A stretch of 51,807 nucleotides of DNA from Comamonadaceae bacterium (lineage in GTDB: Bacteria > Pseudomonadota > Gammaproteobacteria > Burkholderiales > Burkholderiaceae_C), in the NCBI GenBank assembly GCA_027486755.1, contig JAIXOM010000035.1, positions 1-51,807 on the forward strand. The letters run 5' to 3'. Under the pieces are notes generated by a model. The model was given only the letters and a program-made list of their open reading frames with translations, did no database searches and was not told where the DNA came from. Below, in pieces: positions 16,749 through 27,425 of this stretch (position 1 is the first letter of the stretch; every line of letters starts with the position of its first letter). Both the position numbers and the translations under genes were made by a program.

Positions 16749-17001
16749 GCAACCGATCCCCAAGTTCAAGACGGAGGCGCAGGAGCGCGCCTATTGGGAA
16801 TCAAACGACTCGAGTTCGCATGTGGACTGGTCCAAAGCGCAGAAGGTCCGCTTGCCTAATTTGCGCCCCAGCACCAAGACCATTTCACTGCGACTGCCGC
16901 AGCATCTGCTGGACAGCATCAAGGTGGCCGCCAACGCACGGGATGTGCCTTATCAGTCACTGATCAAGGTGTGGCTGCAAGAAAAATTGCACAGCCAGTG
17001 A
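16729..17001 (+). CDS. brnA: BrnA-family antitoxin
   Basis: A 90-residue CopG/BrnA-like antitoxin. The N-terminal half contains the toxin-binding 'FKTEAQERAYWESNDSSSHV' region. The C-terminal ribbon-helix-helix is 'TKTISLRLPQHLLDSIKVAA' followed by 'DVPYQSLIKVWLQEKL'. ATG 16729 is favoured over GTG 16723 because the AAAGGAG box at 16712-16718 is better spaced from it. It overlaps the end of brnT. It likely represses the operon through the inverted repeats upstream of brnT. Confidence 0.9.
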   Translation: MNKPTAKQPIPKFKTEAQERAYWESNDSSSHVDWSKAQKVRLPNLRPSTKTISLRLPQHLLDSIKVAANARDVPYQSLIKVWLQEKLHSQ

Positions 17002-17105
17002 GGTAATTCGGCGGCTGGAGTTTTTAGGTATGCCGGTTTGCCCGGCAGGCCAGGAAAAAAGCCGCATCTTCAATCACTCGGCAAAGCTCCAGTGCATCGT
17101 CCCGA

Positions 17106-17132
17106 CTTGCCCTCGCTCGCCTTCATGATCGG
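17106..17132. repeat. Left copy of a gatB-derived 27-bp direct repeat
   Basis: This stretch equals 21966-21992 inside the 3' end of gatB at 26 of 27 positions, in the same orientation. On the minus strand it would encode PIMKASEGK, matching Gat[10 protein letters not shown]. It is followed by ATGCAC-A-GTGCAT (17134-17146), a 6-bp-arm inverted repeat. It is the likely left boundary of the Fic-helicase segment. Confidence 0.7.
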
Positions 17133-17166
17133 CATGCACAGTGCATCTGACGGCCAGCGCTGCGGC

Positions 17167-17228
17167 TGAAGCGCAATATCGGAATTTGCGCTTCACAAAT
17201 GAAGCGCAAAAACCTAAAATGCGCTTCA
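17167..17228. promoter_or_regulatory. Four-site alternating operator ahead of fic
   Basis: The decamer TGAAGCGCAA occurs at 17167-17176 and 17200-17209, and its complement TTGCGCTTCA at 17186-17195. A 9-bp version, TGCGCTTCA, is at 17220-17228. This makes two inverted repeats (arms of 10 and 9 bp, spacers of 9 and 11 bp). The last arm covers the chosen fic start codon. It is likely bound by the winged-helix C-terminus of the Fic protein itself. Confidence 0.7.
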
Positions 17229-18346
17229 TGTTCATCTGGCGAGCATCGCAATGGCCTGAATTTCAGGTCGATCTGGCCGCACTGCAAGCGCCGCTGGCCT
17301 CCGCGCGCTATGCGCAGGGGCGGGCGGTAGGCTTGGCTGGCCACCTGCACCTGATGGACCTGGGTGCCTTGCAACTGCAGGGCTGGGCTGACGAGGCCAT
17401 CGCCACCGCGCAAATCGAAGGCGAAGTTCTGCAACTCAATTCGGTGCGGGCCTCAGCCGCACGGCGCCTGGGTCTGGCCGAGGCCGGCAAGGCCGAGCGT
17501 GATGCCCGCACCGAAGCCACGCTCGATGTGCTGCAGGCGGCCATCGCGCAAAGCCAGCAGCCCTTGAGCCATGCCATCTTGCATGGCTGGCACGCCGCCC
17601 TGTTCCCCACCGGGCGCAGCGGCATCCACAAGATCCGCACAGGTGCCTACCGCAACCACGCCGACCCCATGCAGATCGTGACGCCCCGACTGGGTAAGCC
17701 CGACCTCGTGCATTTCCAGGCCCCCGACTCGGCCGATGTGCACGGGCACATGACGCAGCTGATCGACTGGTTCAACCGCAGCCTGGGCCAAACCGACGGC
17801 CTGGTGCGCGCCGCCATCGCCCACCTGTGGTTTGAAGCCATACACCCGTTTGAAGACGGCAACGGCCGTCTCGGCCGCGCTCTGTCGGAAATGGCGCTGG
17901 CGCAAGACCTCAAAACCGACCAACGCCTGTGGAGTCTGTCGCAGCAAATCTGGCAGGATCGGGCGGGCTATTACGCCGAGCTACAGGCGGCTACCGGGCA
18001 AGCAAACATGGACGTGACGCCATGGGTGGCGTGGTTTGTAGGCTGCGTCCACCAGGCGGCCCATACCGTCTGGGAGCAAATGCAAAGCGCCATCCACAAA
18101 ACCCGCTTCTGGACGGCGCTGCGCGAGCAGCATGCAGCATTGACGCCCACCCAAACAAAGGCCATCAACAAACTCTACGACGCGGGTCCTGCAGGCTTTG
18201 CCGGGGGTATGAGCACCGCGAAGTATGTCAGTCTGTGCGGCGTATCACGCGCCACGGCCTACCGCGAACTCACCGCTTTGTGCGAGATGGGGGTGCTGGT
18301 GCAGACGGGGGTGGGGCGGGGAACGCGGTATAGGATGCGTGAGTGA
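17219..18346 (+). CDS. Fic-domain protein with DUF4172-like N-terminus and C-terminal HTH
   Basis: This 375-residue protein contains the full Fic motif H209-P-F-E-D-G-N-G-R-L-G-R220. Fic enzymes transfer AMP (or other nucleotide parts) onto target proteins. An inhibitory motif T63-A-Q-I-E67-G68 fits [ST]xxxE[GN], so activity is probably self-blocked by an N-terminal helix. The first 60 residues (IWRASQWPEF ... GHLHLMDLG) resemble DUF4172. The last 70 residues form a winged helix ('YVSLCGVSRATAYRELTALCEMGVLVQ'), suggesting DNA binding and autoregulation. ATG 17219 is chosen; a start at 17141 would run through the operator. It is followed 32 bp later by the helicase gene. Confidence 0.88.
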   Translation: MRFMFIWRASQWPEFQVDLAALQAPLASARYAQGRAVGLAGHLHLMDLGALQLQGWADEAIATAQIEGEVLQLNSVRASAARRLGLAEAGKAERDARTEATLDVLQAAIAQSQQPLSHAILHGWHAALFPTGRSGIHKIRTGAYRNHADPMQIVTPRLGKPDLVHFQAPDSADVHGHMTQLIDWFNRSLGQTDGLVRAAIAHLWFEAIHPFEDGNGRLGRALSEMALAQDLKTDQRLWSLSQQIWQDRAGYYAELQAATGQANMDVTPWVAWFVGCVHQAAHTVWEQMQSAIHKTRFWTALREQHAALTPTQTKAINKLYDAGPAGFAGGMSTAKYVSLCGVSRATAYRELTALCEMGVLVQTGVGRGTRYRMRE

Positions 18347-18378
18347 CGTTGATGACCACCCGATACCATTAGCAAGCA

Positions 18379-21300
18379 ATGGATCTCATCCCTGGCAGCT
18401 ACGAAGCTATCTTGACGCGCCGCCTGCAAGAAGCCTTGCAAGGTATGGATGGCTCTTGGTCGCACCAATTGGCCAAACTCGAGTCAGCCGAAGCAGCGGA
18501 TAGGCTGGCCCTGCACTTGTCTCGCGTCATTGAAAAGGTACTGTCTGCCATGCCCAGTGAGGACCGCGTCAGTGCAGGCACGCAATTGATCTGTGAATTA
18601 ATTGCTCAAGCCCTCCGCGGTAGGCTGCCCATTCTTGAGGGCGAGATCCCCGCTCAAGCAGGGGCATTGCTGGCCCAAGTGGCTAAGCGCTTGCCCGACG
18701 GTGCGGCGCCCAAATTGCAGTCGCCAGTCGTGCCTTTGTTGGACACCGCCTTGATGACCAACGCGCCGGGTGAGCCGCGTCTGGGGTCACAACTGGCGTC
18801 AGAAATTCCATCGGCTGACGGCATTGACTTGATCATGGCATTCATTCGCCGCAGCGGAATTGCGCCCATGCGTGAAGCATTGGCCGGGCATTTGAGATCC
18901 GGCAAAACCATGAGGATCTTGACCACGACCTACACGGGGTCGACAGAACCAGCAGCACTTGAAGATTTGCAAGCCATGGGAGCGCGAATTCGTGTCTCTT
19001 ATGACACCTCGGTCACCCGCCTGCATGCTAAAGCATGGGTGTTTCACCGCTTCAATGGGTTTTCAACCGGATACATCGGTTCGTCCAACCTCACCCATTC
19101 AGCGCAGGTGCATGGGCTAGAGTGGAATCTGCGGGTATCGGCCGCACGCAACAGCAATGTGCTTGAGCGCATGGCTGCGCTGTTTGAGTCATGCTGGAAC
19201 AGCGAAGAGTTCATAGACTTTGAGCCGGCGGTGTTCCGAGCCGAGCTCGCCAGACAAAGCAGCAAGCCGGGCCAGCAGCAAATCGGAGTGCTACCTGCTA
19301 TTGAGCTGCGGCTTGAACCCTTCCAAGAGCAGTTGCTCGAGTGCATAGCGCTCGAACGAGCTCGGGGGCACCATCGCAACCTGCTGGTATCGGCCACGGG
19401 TACCGGTAAAACAGTCATGGCGGCAGTGGACTACGCGCGGCTACGAAACACCCTGCCAGGCTCTCGTTTGCTGTTCATTGCCCACAGAAGAGAAATCTTG
19501 GATCAATCGCGTGCCACCTTCCAGTACGCCTTGCGCGACGCATCGTTTGGCGAACTATGGGTCGATGGTGAGCGACCTGAACACTATGAGCATGTGTTTG
19601 CCTCGGTGCAAAGTTTGTCGCGCATAGACCTGGCACTGTTGAGCGCCAGGCACTTTGATGTGGTTATCGTGGACGAATTCCATCACGCAGCTGCACCTAC
19701 CTATGGCGCGCTGCTGGCTCATCTGCAACCTCAGGAATTGCTGGGCTTAACTGCAACCCCAGAGCGTTCTGACGGGCAATCGGTCATGCAGTGGTTTGAT
19801 GGGCGCTTGGCAGCCGAGCTGCGTTTGTGGGACGCGATCGACAAGCAGCGCTTGGTCCCATTTGCGTATTACGGAATAGCTGACAACACCGACCTCAGGC
19901 AAATTCCATGGCGACGCGGTCGTGGCTATGACACCAACGCGCTGAGCCAACTACTTACAGCTGATGATGCCTGGGCGCGCATGGTGATTGATCAATTGAG
20001 GCGCAAGGTTGACCGCTTGGCCGAAATTAGGGCCTTGGGCTTTTGTGTGTCGGTCAGCCATGCCCACTTCATGGCCAGAGTGTTCAATGCCCACGGTGTT
20101 GCATCAGTGGCGGTATCTGGGGACTCAACGACCGATGAGCGGGAACAAGCACTGCGCCGATTAGCCGCAGGCGAATTGCAAGTCGTTTTCTCTGTTGATC
20201 TGTTCAACGAAGGCGTGGACGTACCGGCGGTGGATACATTGCTGATGCTCAGGCCGACCGACAGTCCGACACTGTTTTTACAGCAATTAGGACGAGGCCT
20301 AAGGCGCCATGATGGCAAGGCGATGTGCACAGTGCTGGACTTTGTGGGGCAGCACCGGCGGGAGTTCAGCTTCGACCGCAGGTTGCGTTCAATCCTGGGC
20401 GGAACCCGACAACAGTTGATACAGCAAGTGGAGCAGGGGTTCCCACTGCTGCCTTCGGGCTGTCATATGGCGCTTGAAGGTGTGGCAAGAGACCGGGTGT
20501 TGCAAAGCTTGAAGGACGCAGTTCCTAGGGGCCTAATTGGCATGGCCAATGAACTTCGCTCCATGCGTCAAGCGGGTGCCTCAATCAGCTTGGCTAATTT
20601 TTTAGCGCACAGCGGCTTGGATCTTGAGGACATCTATGCCCATGGTCGAAGTTGGAGTGACCTGCTGGCATCTGCCGGGGAAGACTTGGCGCCCAGCGGA
20701 CCTTACGAAACTGCCTTTCGCAAAGCCTGCGCACGTTTGCTGCATCTGGATGATCCGGGCCGTCTGAATGCATACATAAAGTGGCTTTCGCAGCCGGTAC
20801 CGCCAGACGCTGGGAAACTCAGTAAAGCACAAGGCCGCTGGTTGCGCATGCTGCTTTCGGCTTTGACCTCGTCCGTCGATGCAGTCAGTGAGCTCGTAAG
20901 CGCAGAGTGCGCACGGGTGATCTGGGCGCACCCGCAGGTGCGTGCTGAACTGCTGGAGTTGTTTGGCTTACTTGAACAACGAATCCACCACCTGGGCCAC
21001 GCATTGACTGAGAAAATCGATGTGCCGCTGCGAGTACATGCCCGTTACAGCCGAACCGAAATCCAGGCTGCTTTTGGCGATGCGCCTGAGGGCCTTTCCG
21101 AGCACGATCGAATTCAGGTCCCGCCATGGCGCGAGGGCGTGAGGTTTATGCGGCAGGAGCGTTGCGATGTTTTCCTGATCACCCTGACCAAGACCGAGAA
21201 GCGGTTTTCTCCAAGCACACGCTACCGCGACTACGCGATCAGCAGAAGTCTTTTCCATTGGGAAAGTCAGTCGCGCACTACCGCTGATTCGCCTACTGGG

Positions 21301-21501
21301 CGGCGCTACCAAGAGCACCGATCGCAGGGCACGGGCATCATGTTGTTTGTGCGTCTTAACGCTGACGACCGTGCGTTCTATTTTCTAGGCCCTGCCAGCT
21401 ACCTGAGCCACCAAGCTGAGATGCCGATGCAAATCACCTGGAGGCTGACTTACCCCCTGCCGGCGGACTTGTTCATGGCTTATCGCGCGGCTGCCGCCTG
21501 A
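18379..21501 (+). CDS. PLD-like / SF2 helicase / DUF3427 protein
   Basis: A 1040-residue multidomain protein. Residues about 140-290 are phospholipase-D-like with H216-x-K218 and G-S-S-N (234-237), a single HKD-type half-site usually dimerising into a nuclease. Residues about 310-660 are an SF2 helicase: Walker A SATGTGKT (338-345), DEFH (432-435), TAT (458-460) and motif VI QQLGRGLRR (635-643). The rest (about 690-1040) corresponds to DUF3427, with 'VHARYSRTEIQAAFGD' near residue 890. This architecture is found in DNA-processing proteins often linked to mobile elements and defence. Base composition looks lower in GC than the neighbouring mreB region, suggesting transfer. It probably shares a transcript with fic. 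The target is unknown. Confidence 0.88.
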   Translation: MDLIPGSYEAILTRRLQEALQGMDGSWSHQLAKLESAEAADRLALHLSRVIEKVLSAMPSEDRVSAGTQLICELIAQALRGRLPILEGEIPAQAGALLAQVAKRLPDGAAPKLQSPVVPLLDTALMTNAPGEPRLGSQLASEIPSADGIDLIMAFIRRSGIAPMREALAGHLRSGKTMRILTTTYTGSTEPAALEDLQAMGARIRVSYDTSVTRLHAKAWVFHRFNGFSTGYIGSSNLTHSAQVHGLEWNLRVSAARNSNVLERMAALFESCWNSEEFIDFEPAVFRAELARQSSKPGQQQIGVLPAIELRLEPFQEQLLECIALERARGHHRNLLVSATGTGKTVMAAVDYARLRNTLPGSRLLFIAHRREILDQSRATFQYALRDASFGELWVDGERPEHYEHVFASVQSLSRIDLALLSARHFDVVIVDEFHHAAAPTYGALLAHLQPQELLGLTATPERSDGQSVMQWFDGRLAAELRLWDAIDKQRLVPFAYYGIADNTDLRQIPWRRGRGYDTNALSQLLTADDAWARMVIDQLRRKVDRLAEIRALGFCVSVSHAHFMARVFNAHGVASVAVSGDSTTDEREQALRRLAAGELQVVFSVDLFNEGVDVPAVDTLLMLRPTDSPTLFLQQLGRGLRRHDGKAMCTVLDFVGQHRREFSFDRRLRSILGGTRQQLIQQVEQGFPLLPSGCHMALEGVARDRVLQSLKDAVPRGLIGMANELRSMRQAGASISLANFLAHSGLDLEDIYAHGRSWSDLLASAGEDLAPSGPYETAFRKACARLLHLDDPGRLNAYIKWLSQPVPPDAGKLSKAQGRWLRMLLSALTSSVDAVSELVSAECARVIWAHPQVRAELLELFGLLEQRIHHLGHALTEKIDVPLRVHARYSRTEIQAAFGDAPEGLSEHDRIQVPPWREGVRFMRQERCDVFLITLTKTEKRFSPSTRYRDYAISRSLFHWESQSRTTADSPTGRRYQEHRSQGTGIMLFVRLNADDRAFYFLGPASYLSHQAEMPMQITWRLTYPLPADLFMAYRAAAA

Positions 21502-21519
21502 CAAGAGCCCGTCTGTTGC

Positions 21520-21819
21520 TCAATTTAGCAACGCCGTCAATGGCACCACTTCCACATTCGGCGCCAAAGCGTAGCGCTGATGGCCAGGGTAGACCACATA
21601 CAGCTTATCGAGCTTGAGATCGCTCAGCGCCACGCGCATGCTGGCCGTCAAACCCGGCGCATCGCTGCGTTTGAACTCCACGCCAACGCGTTGTTGGTCT
21701 TTGAAGATCAACAGATCGAGCTCCGCGCCTTGGTGGGTGGCCCAGAAATAGGCCTGGTCGGGTTGCGCAATGCGCAGAACCTGCCCCAGAAGAAAGGAAC
21801 TGTATCTGCGCGCAACCAA
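21520..21819 (-). pseudogene. DUF4143/AAA protein remnant (C-terminal piece)
   Basis: The 99-residue frame matches only the C-terminal nuclease-like DUF4143 domain of AAA+ ATPases: 'YFWATHQGAELDLLIF', 'RVGVEFKRSDAPGLTASM' and 'KLDKLYVVYPG'. Full-length members are about 380-430 residues with a Walker A ATPase in front. Here similarity stops around 'GQVLRIAQPDQAYF' and no ATPase part is found upstream on the minus strand. It is probably a relic left by recombination at the island edge. Confidence 0.7.
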
Positions 21820-21866
21820 TTGGCTGAGGCTTAGGGCGCCTACTGCATTCGCGGGCCGCTATCACG

Positions 21867-21907
21867 CACCATGAAAATCGGTCATGGCATGGCCGATTTT
21901 CATGGTG
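21867..21907. repeat. 41-bp near-perfect palindrome downstream of gatB
   Basis: CACCATGAAAATCGG (21867-21881) is perfectly complementary to 21893-21907. The 11-bp centre extends the pairing through CATG-G-CATG with one T/G mismatch, which would be a G-U pair in RNA. It lies 10 bp after the gatB stop and has no adjacent T run, so it is not a classical terminator. Confidence 0.85.
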
Positions 21908-21917
21908 GAAAACTCAC

Positions 21918-23360
21918 TCAACTCAGCTTCTTGAGCAGCAAAGCATGGACCTGCCCCGGGTTGGCCTTGCCCTTGCTCGCCTTCATGATCGGGCCGACCA
22001 GGCCGTTCAAGGCCTTGGCGTTGCCGGCTCTGTATTCGGCCACGTTCTTGGGATTGGCGGCCAGCACTTCGTCGATGATTTTTTCGAGTTCGCCGCTGTC
22101 GCTCATCTGTTTGAGGCCTTTGGCCTCGATGAGGGCGTCCACCTCGCCGCCTTCGGTCCACAGGGCGTCGAACACTTGGCGCGCCGCGTTGTTGCTGATG
22201 GTGTTGTCGCTGATGCGGCCGATCAGGGCGGCCAGTTGTGCAGCGCTCACCGGTGTCTGTTCGATGCCGATGTCGGCGGCGTTCAAGCGGCGTGACACCT
22301 CACCCATGATCCAGTTGCTGGCCAGTTTGGGCTGGCCGCAGGCTTTGGCGCTGGCTTCGAAGTAGGCCGCCATGGCTTTGCTCTGGGTCAGGGTGGTGGC
22401 GTCGTATTCGGGCAGGCCGTAGTCGGCCACAAAACGCGCCGCCATCACGCGCGGCAGTTCGGTCATCTCGCCCTTGACGCGCTCGACCCAGTCGCGGCCT
22501 ATCACCAGCGGCGGCAGGTCGGGGTCGGGGAAGTAGCGGTAGTCGGCCGAGTCTTCCTTGGTGCGCATGGCGCGGGTCTCGCCGGTGTCGGGGTCGAACA
22601 GCACGGTGGCCTGCACGATCTTGTGACCGTCTTCAATCTGCTCGATCTGCCAACGTAGCTCGAAGTCGATGGCCTGCTGCATGAACTTGAAGGAGTTCAG
22701 GTTCTTGATCTCGCGCCGGGTGCCCAGCGCCGCGCCCGGCTTCCTGACCGATACATTGGCGTCGCAGCGGAAAGATCCTTCCTGCATATTGCCGTCGCAG
22801 ATGCCGATCCAGGTGACGATCTTGTGCAGCTCTTTGGCATAGGCCACCGCCTCCTCGCTGGAGCGGATGTCGGGCTCGGTCACGATTTCTAGCAGCGGCG
22901 TGCCGGCGCGGTTGAGGTCGATGCCCGACTGGCCGATGAAGTCCTCATGCAGCGACTTGCCCGCGTCTTCTTCCAAGTGGGCGCGCACCAGGCGCACGGC
23001 TCTCTTCTCATCGCCCAGGTAGAAGGAGACCTCGCCGCCTTGCACCACCGGGATCTCGAACTGGCTGATCTGGTAGCCCTTGGGCAGGTCGGGGTAGAAG
23101 TAGTTCTTGCGCGCAAAGATGCTGCGCTCGGCCACATGGGCATTGACCGCCAGGCCGAACTCGATGGCGCGCTCGACCGCACCGCGGTTCATCACCGGCA
23201 GCGTACCCGGCAGGGCCAGGTCGACCGCGCAGGCCTGGGTGTTGGGCTCGGCGCCGAAGGCCACGCTGGCACGGCTGAAAATTTTGCTGAGGGTCGACAG
23301 CTGGGTGTGTGTTTCAAAGCCGATCACGACCTCGTAGCCCTGGACAAGTAGCTTGGACAT
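21918..23360 (-). CDS. gatB: Asp/Glu-tRNA amidotransferase subunit B
   Basis: A 480-residue GatB. Features include '[13 protein letters not shown]', '[22 protein letters not shown]', '[21 protein letters not shown]', '[19 protein letters not shown]' and the C-terminal YqeY-like tail ending '[17 protein letters not shown]'. GatB binds misacylated Glu-tRNA-Gln or Asp-tRNA-Asn and activates it for amidation by GatA. Start 23360 ([11 protein letters not shown]) is 1 bp from the gatA stop. The sequence encoding the last 20 or so residues contains the 27-bp stretch repeated at 17106-17132. Last gene of the gatCAB operon. Confidence 0.97.
   Translation of the reverse strand: MSKLLVQGYEVVIGFETHTQLSTLSKIFSRASVAFGAEPNTQACAVDLALPGTLPVMNRGAVERAIEFGLAVNAHVAERSIFARKNYFYPDLPKGYQISQFEIPVVQGGEVSFYLGDEKRAVRLVRAHLEEDAGKSLHEDFIGQSGIDLNRAGTPLLEIVTEPDIRSSEEAVAYAKELHKIVTWIGICDGNMQEGSFRCDANVSVRKPGAALGTRREIKNLNSFKFMQQAIDFELRWQIEQIEDGHKIVQATVLFDPDTGETRAMRTKEDSADYRYFPDPDLPPLVIGRDWVERVKGEMTELPRVMAARFVADYGLPEYDATTLTQSKAMAAYFEASAKACGQPKLASNWIMGEVSRRLNAADIGIEQTPVSAAQLAALIGRISDNTISNNAARQVFDALWTEGGEVDALIEAKGLKQMSDSGELEKIIDEVLAANPKNVAEYRAGNAKALNGLVGPIMKASKGKANPGQVHALLLKKLS
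21966..21992. repeat. Right copy of the 27-bp direct repeat, inside gatB
   Basis: It matches 17106-17132 with one mismatch, in direct orientation, 4860 bp apart. The segment between holds fic, the helicase gene and the DUF4143 remnant. It lies in the codons for [11 protein letters not shown] near the GatB C-terminus. Confidence 0.7.
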
Positions 23361-23361
23361 A

Positions 23362-24834
23362 TCAGACACCCTCTGGCTTGCGAAGGTGAACATCGCTGAC
23401 CTGCTGCAGGCGGTGCGCCACATTGAGCAGCCGCGCCTCCTGAAAGTAGTTGCCGATCAGCTGCAGCCCCACCGGCATGTTGTGGGCGCCAAAACCTGCC
23501 GGCACGCTCAGGCCCGGCAGTCCTGCCAATGAAGCCGGCAGGGTGAAGATGTCGGCCAGGTAGTCGGCCACCGGGTCGCCTGCGTTCTGCCCGATCTCCC
23601 AGGCCACGGTGGGTGCGACCGGCCCGGCGATGACATCGCATTGCCCGAAGGCGTCTTTGAAGTCTTGCGCGATCATGCGGCGGATTTTCTGAGCCTGCAG
23701 ATAGTAGGCGTCGTAGTAGCCGTGGCTGAGCACATAGGTGCCGGTCATGATGCGGCGCTTGACCTCGCTGCCGAAGCCCTCGGCGCGAGACCTTTTGTAC
23801 ATGCTCTCCAGGTCGCTGTAGCTTTTGGCGCGGTGGCCAAATTTGACGCCGTCATAGCGGCTCAGGTTGGAGCTGGCTTCGGCCGGCGCGATGATGTAGT
23901 ACACCGGGATGGCCAGCTCGGTGCGCGGCAGGCTGATGGGCACCAGGGTGGCGCCCAGCCGGGTCAGTTCGGCCAGCGCGCCGTCGACGGCCGTGCGCAC
24001 GTCGGCGACCAGGCCTTCGCCAAAGAACTCCTTGGGGATGCCGATGCGCAGGCCGGAAAGATCGTCATTCAGTTTGGCGCTGAAGTCTTCGGCCGGCACA
24101 TCCAGCGAGGTGGAGTCGCGGTCTGGGTCGGGGCCGCACATGGCACTGAGCAAGAGTGCGCAGTCCTCGGCGCTGCGGGCCATAGGCCCACCCTGGTCCA
24201 GGCTGGAGGCGTAGGCAATCATGCCGTAGCGGCTGGCGCGCCCGTAAGTGGGCTTGATGCCGGTGATGCCGCAAAAGCTGGCGGGCTGGCGGATCGAGCC
24301 GCCGGTATCGGTACCGGTGGCTGCCGGCACCAGGCGGGCGGCAATCGCAGCGGCACTGCCGCCCGAGGAGCCGCCGGGCACGCGGCTGGTGTCCCAGGGG
24401 TTGTTCACCGCGCCGTAGGCGCTGTTCTCATTGCCCGAGCCCATGGCAAATTCATCGCAGTTGAGCTTGCCCAGCGTGACCATGCCGGCATCGGCCAAGC
24501 GGGTCACCACGGTGGCGTCAAAGGGCGAGCGGTAGCCCTCCAGCATCTTGGAGCCGGCGGTGGTCACAAAGTCGCGGGTGACAAAAATGTCTTTGTGGCC
24601 CAGGGGCACGCCTTCGAGCGGGCCGCCCGTGCCTGCGGCCAGGCGGGCGTCGCTGGCTTGGGCCTGGGCCAGCGTGGCCTCGGGGTTGAAGGCCAGGAAG
24701 CTGCCGCTGCGGTCTGCCTGAGCGCGGGCCAGGAAGTGCTGCGCCGTTTCAAGAGCCGAAAACCGCCGGGCTTTGAGGCCGGCGGCCAGTTCGGCCACGC
24801 TCATATCGTGCAAGGAATTGGAGGGCTTGCTCAT
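23362..24834 (-). CDS. gatA: Asp/Glu-tRNA amidotransferase subunit A
   Basis: A 490-residue amidase-signature enzyme that releases ammonia from glutamine or asparagine for GatB. The catalytic triad is visible: K81 (PLGHKDIF), cis-Ser S156 ([10 protein letters not shown]) and nucleophile S180 ([13 protein letters not shown]). '[18 protein letters not shown]' is also conserved. Together with gatC upstream and gatB downstream (1-bp gap) it forms a compact minus-strand operon. Start 24834 gives a short N-terminal extension ([11 protein letters not shown]) before the conserved [10 protein letters not shown]11 is an alternative. Confidence 0.97.
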   Translation of the reverse strand: MSKPSNSLHDMSVAELAAGLKARRFSALETAQHFLARAQADRSGSFLAFNPEATLAQAQASDARLAAGTGGPLEGVPLGHKDIFVTRDFVTTAGSKMLEGYRSPFDATVVTRLADAGMVTLGKLNCDEFAMGSGNENSAYGAVNNPWDTSRVPGGSSGGSAAAIAARLVPAATGTDTGGSIRQPASFCGITGIKPTYGRASRYGMIAYASSLDQGGPMARSAEDCALLLSAMCGPDPDRDSTSLDVPAEDFSAKLNDDLSGLRIGIPKEFFGEGLVADVRTAVDGALAELTRLGATLVPISLPRTELAIPVYYIIAPAEASSNLSRYDGVKFGHRAKSYSDLESMYKRSRAEGFGSEVKRRIMTGTYVLSHGYYDAYYLQAQKIRRMIAQDFKDAFGQCDVIAGPVAPTVAWEIGQNAGDPVADYLADIFTLPASLAGLPGLSVPAGFGAHNMPVGLQLIGNYFQEARLLNVAHRLQQVSDVHLRKPEGV

Positions 24835-24842
24835 GGCCGGCC

Positions 24843-25142
24843 TTACTCGATCACCTTGGGCACCAGAAACAGGCCGCGCTCGACGGCCGGTGCACTTTGC
24901 TGGTTGGCCTCGCGCTGGTTGGGCTCGCTGGCCACGTCCTCGCGCAGGCGCAGGGCAGCCGCGGCGGCCAGCTCGACCGGGTGCGCCATGGGCTCGATGC
25001 CCTGGGTGGGCACCGCCGCCATCTGAGCGACCAGGCCGAAAAAGCCGTTGATCTGACTCAGCGCGCGCTCGGATTCCTCGGGCGGCAATTCAAGGCGGGC
25101 CAGATGGGCCACGCGGGCAATGTCTTGGGCGGTCAGGGCCAT
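24843..25142 (-). CDS. gatC: Asp/Glu-tRNA amidotransferase subunit C
   Basis: A 99-residue GatC: '[20 protein letters not shown]' at the N-terminus and '[10 protein letters not shown]' at the C-terminus are both diagnostic. It wraps around GatA to stabilise the GatAB complex. It heads the gatCAB operon and is 8 bp from gatA. Start 25142 is the family-typical methionine. It is divergent from mreB across a 283-bp gap. Confidence 0.96.
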   Translation of the reverse strand: MALTAQDIARVAHLARLELPPEESERALSQINGFFGLVAQMAAVPTQGIEPMAHPVELAAAAALRLREDVASEPNQREANQQSAPAVERGLFLVPKVIE

Positions 25143-26469
<1,327 letters not shown>

Positions 26470-26510
26470 AGGCACACGCCGCGGCCGGCGGCTCGGTGCC
26501 TGCCTGACCC

Positions 26511-27425
26511 ATGCCACTCGGTACGCTAGACCGGTCACCCCCGCCGTTTTTCAGGCAAGGCCTGTCGGCCCTGTCCAAGCTCATCATCTTCAGCGCGCTG
26601 GCGGTGTTCCTGATGGTGGCCGACGTCCGTCTGGGCATGACCGGCCCCCTGCGCTCGGCCTTGTTCACGGTGTTGCAGCCGCTGCAGTGGCTGAGCCTGC
26701 AGCCTGGGCGGGCGGTGCAGTTTGTGGCGCAGCATTTTGAGGACCTGGCCCAAGCGCAGGAGCAGGCAACCCAGGCGCGCAAGGAGCTGTCGCTGCAATT
26801 GCTGCGCAGCGGCCAGGTCGAGCAGCTCACTCAGGAAAACCAGCAACTGCGGCAATTGCTGGAACTCAAGCAGCGCATGGAACCATCGGCGCAGGCCGCA
26901 GAAATCATCTACGAGGCGGCCGACCCGTATTCGCAAAAGGTGATCATTGACAAGGGGCTGGCAGCAGGCATCGAAACCGGCTCGCCGGTGATCGACGCGG
27001 GCGGTGTGATCGGGCAGGTCACGCGGGTGCATCCGCTGGTCAGCGAGGTCACGCTGGTGATTGATCGGGAGATGAGCATTCCGGTGCTCAATCCGCGCAC
27101 CGGTGTGCGCAGCGTGGCCTATGGCGAGCCGGCGCAAGGCGCCATAGAGCTGCGCTTCATGGCCAGCAATGCCGACATCGCTGAGGGCGACCTGCTGACC
27201 ACCAGCGGGGTCGACGGGGTCTATCCGGCCGGATTGCCGGTGGCCCGCGTCACGCAGATCCAGCGCCGTGCCGAGTCCACCTTTGCGCGCATTTACTGCA
27301 GCCCGCTGGCCCATGTCGGCGCCGCCCGACACCTCTTGGTGCTCAAACCGCTCAAAACCCAGCTGCCGCCCGCGCCCGAACCGGCGCCGGCCAAGCCGGG
27401 ACGGGGCAAGGGAGGTCGCTCGTGA
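26511..27425 (+). CDS. mreC: Rod-shape-determining protein MreC
   Basis: A 304-residue bitopic membrane protein with one helix at about residues 22-38, a coiled coil (about 75-120, rich in Q/E/L: 'QLTQENQQLRQLLELKQRM') and the periplasmic beta domain ('VIDAGGVIGQVTRVHPLVSEVTLVID'-like core, 'GDLLTTSGVDGVYPAGLPVA'). It links MreB to PBP2 and RodA. The last 25 residues are Pro/Ala/Lys-rich. Its stop overlaps the start of mreD by 4 bp. Confidence 0.95.
   Translation: MPLGTLDRSPPPFFRQGLSALSKLIIFSALAVFLMVADVRLGMTGPLRSALFTVLQPLQWLSLQPGRAVQFVAQHFEDLAQAQEQATQARKELSLQLLRSGQVEQLTQENQQLRQLLELKQRMEPSAQAAEIIYEAADPYSQKVIIDKGLAAGIETGSPVIDAGGVIGQVTRVHPLVSEVTLVIDREMSIPVLNPRTGVRSVAYGEPAQGAIELRFMASNADIAEGDLLTTSGVDGVYPAGLPVARVTQIQRRAESTFARIYCSPLAHVGAARHLLVLKPLKTQLPPAPEPAPAKPGRGKGGRS

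Noticed and set aside
17141..17218. Earlier start for the Fic gene at 17141
   Set aside because: It would translate the operator palindromes and adds residues unrelated to the DUF4172-like start.
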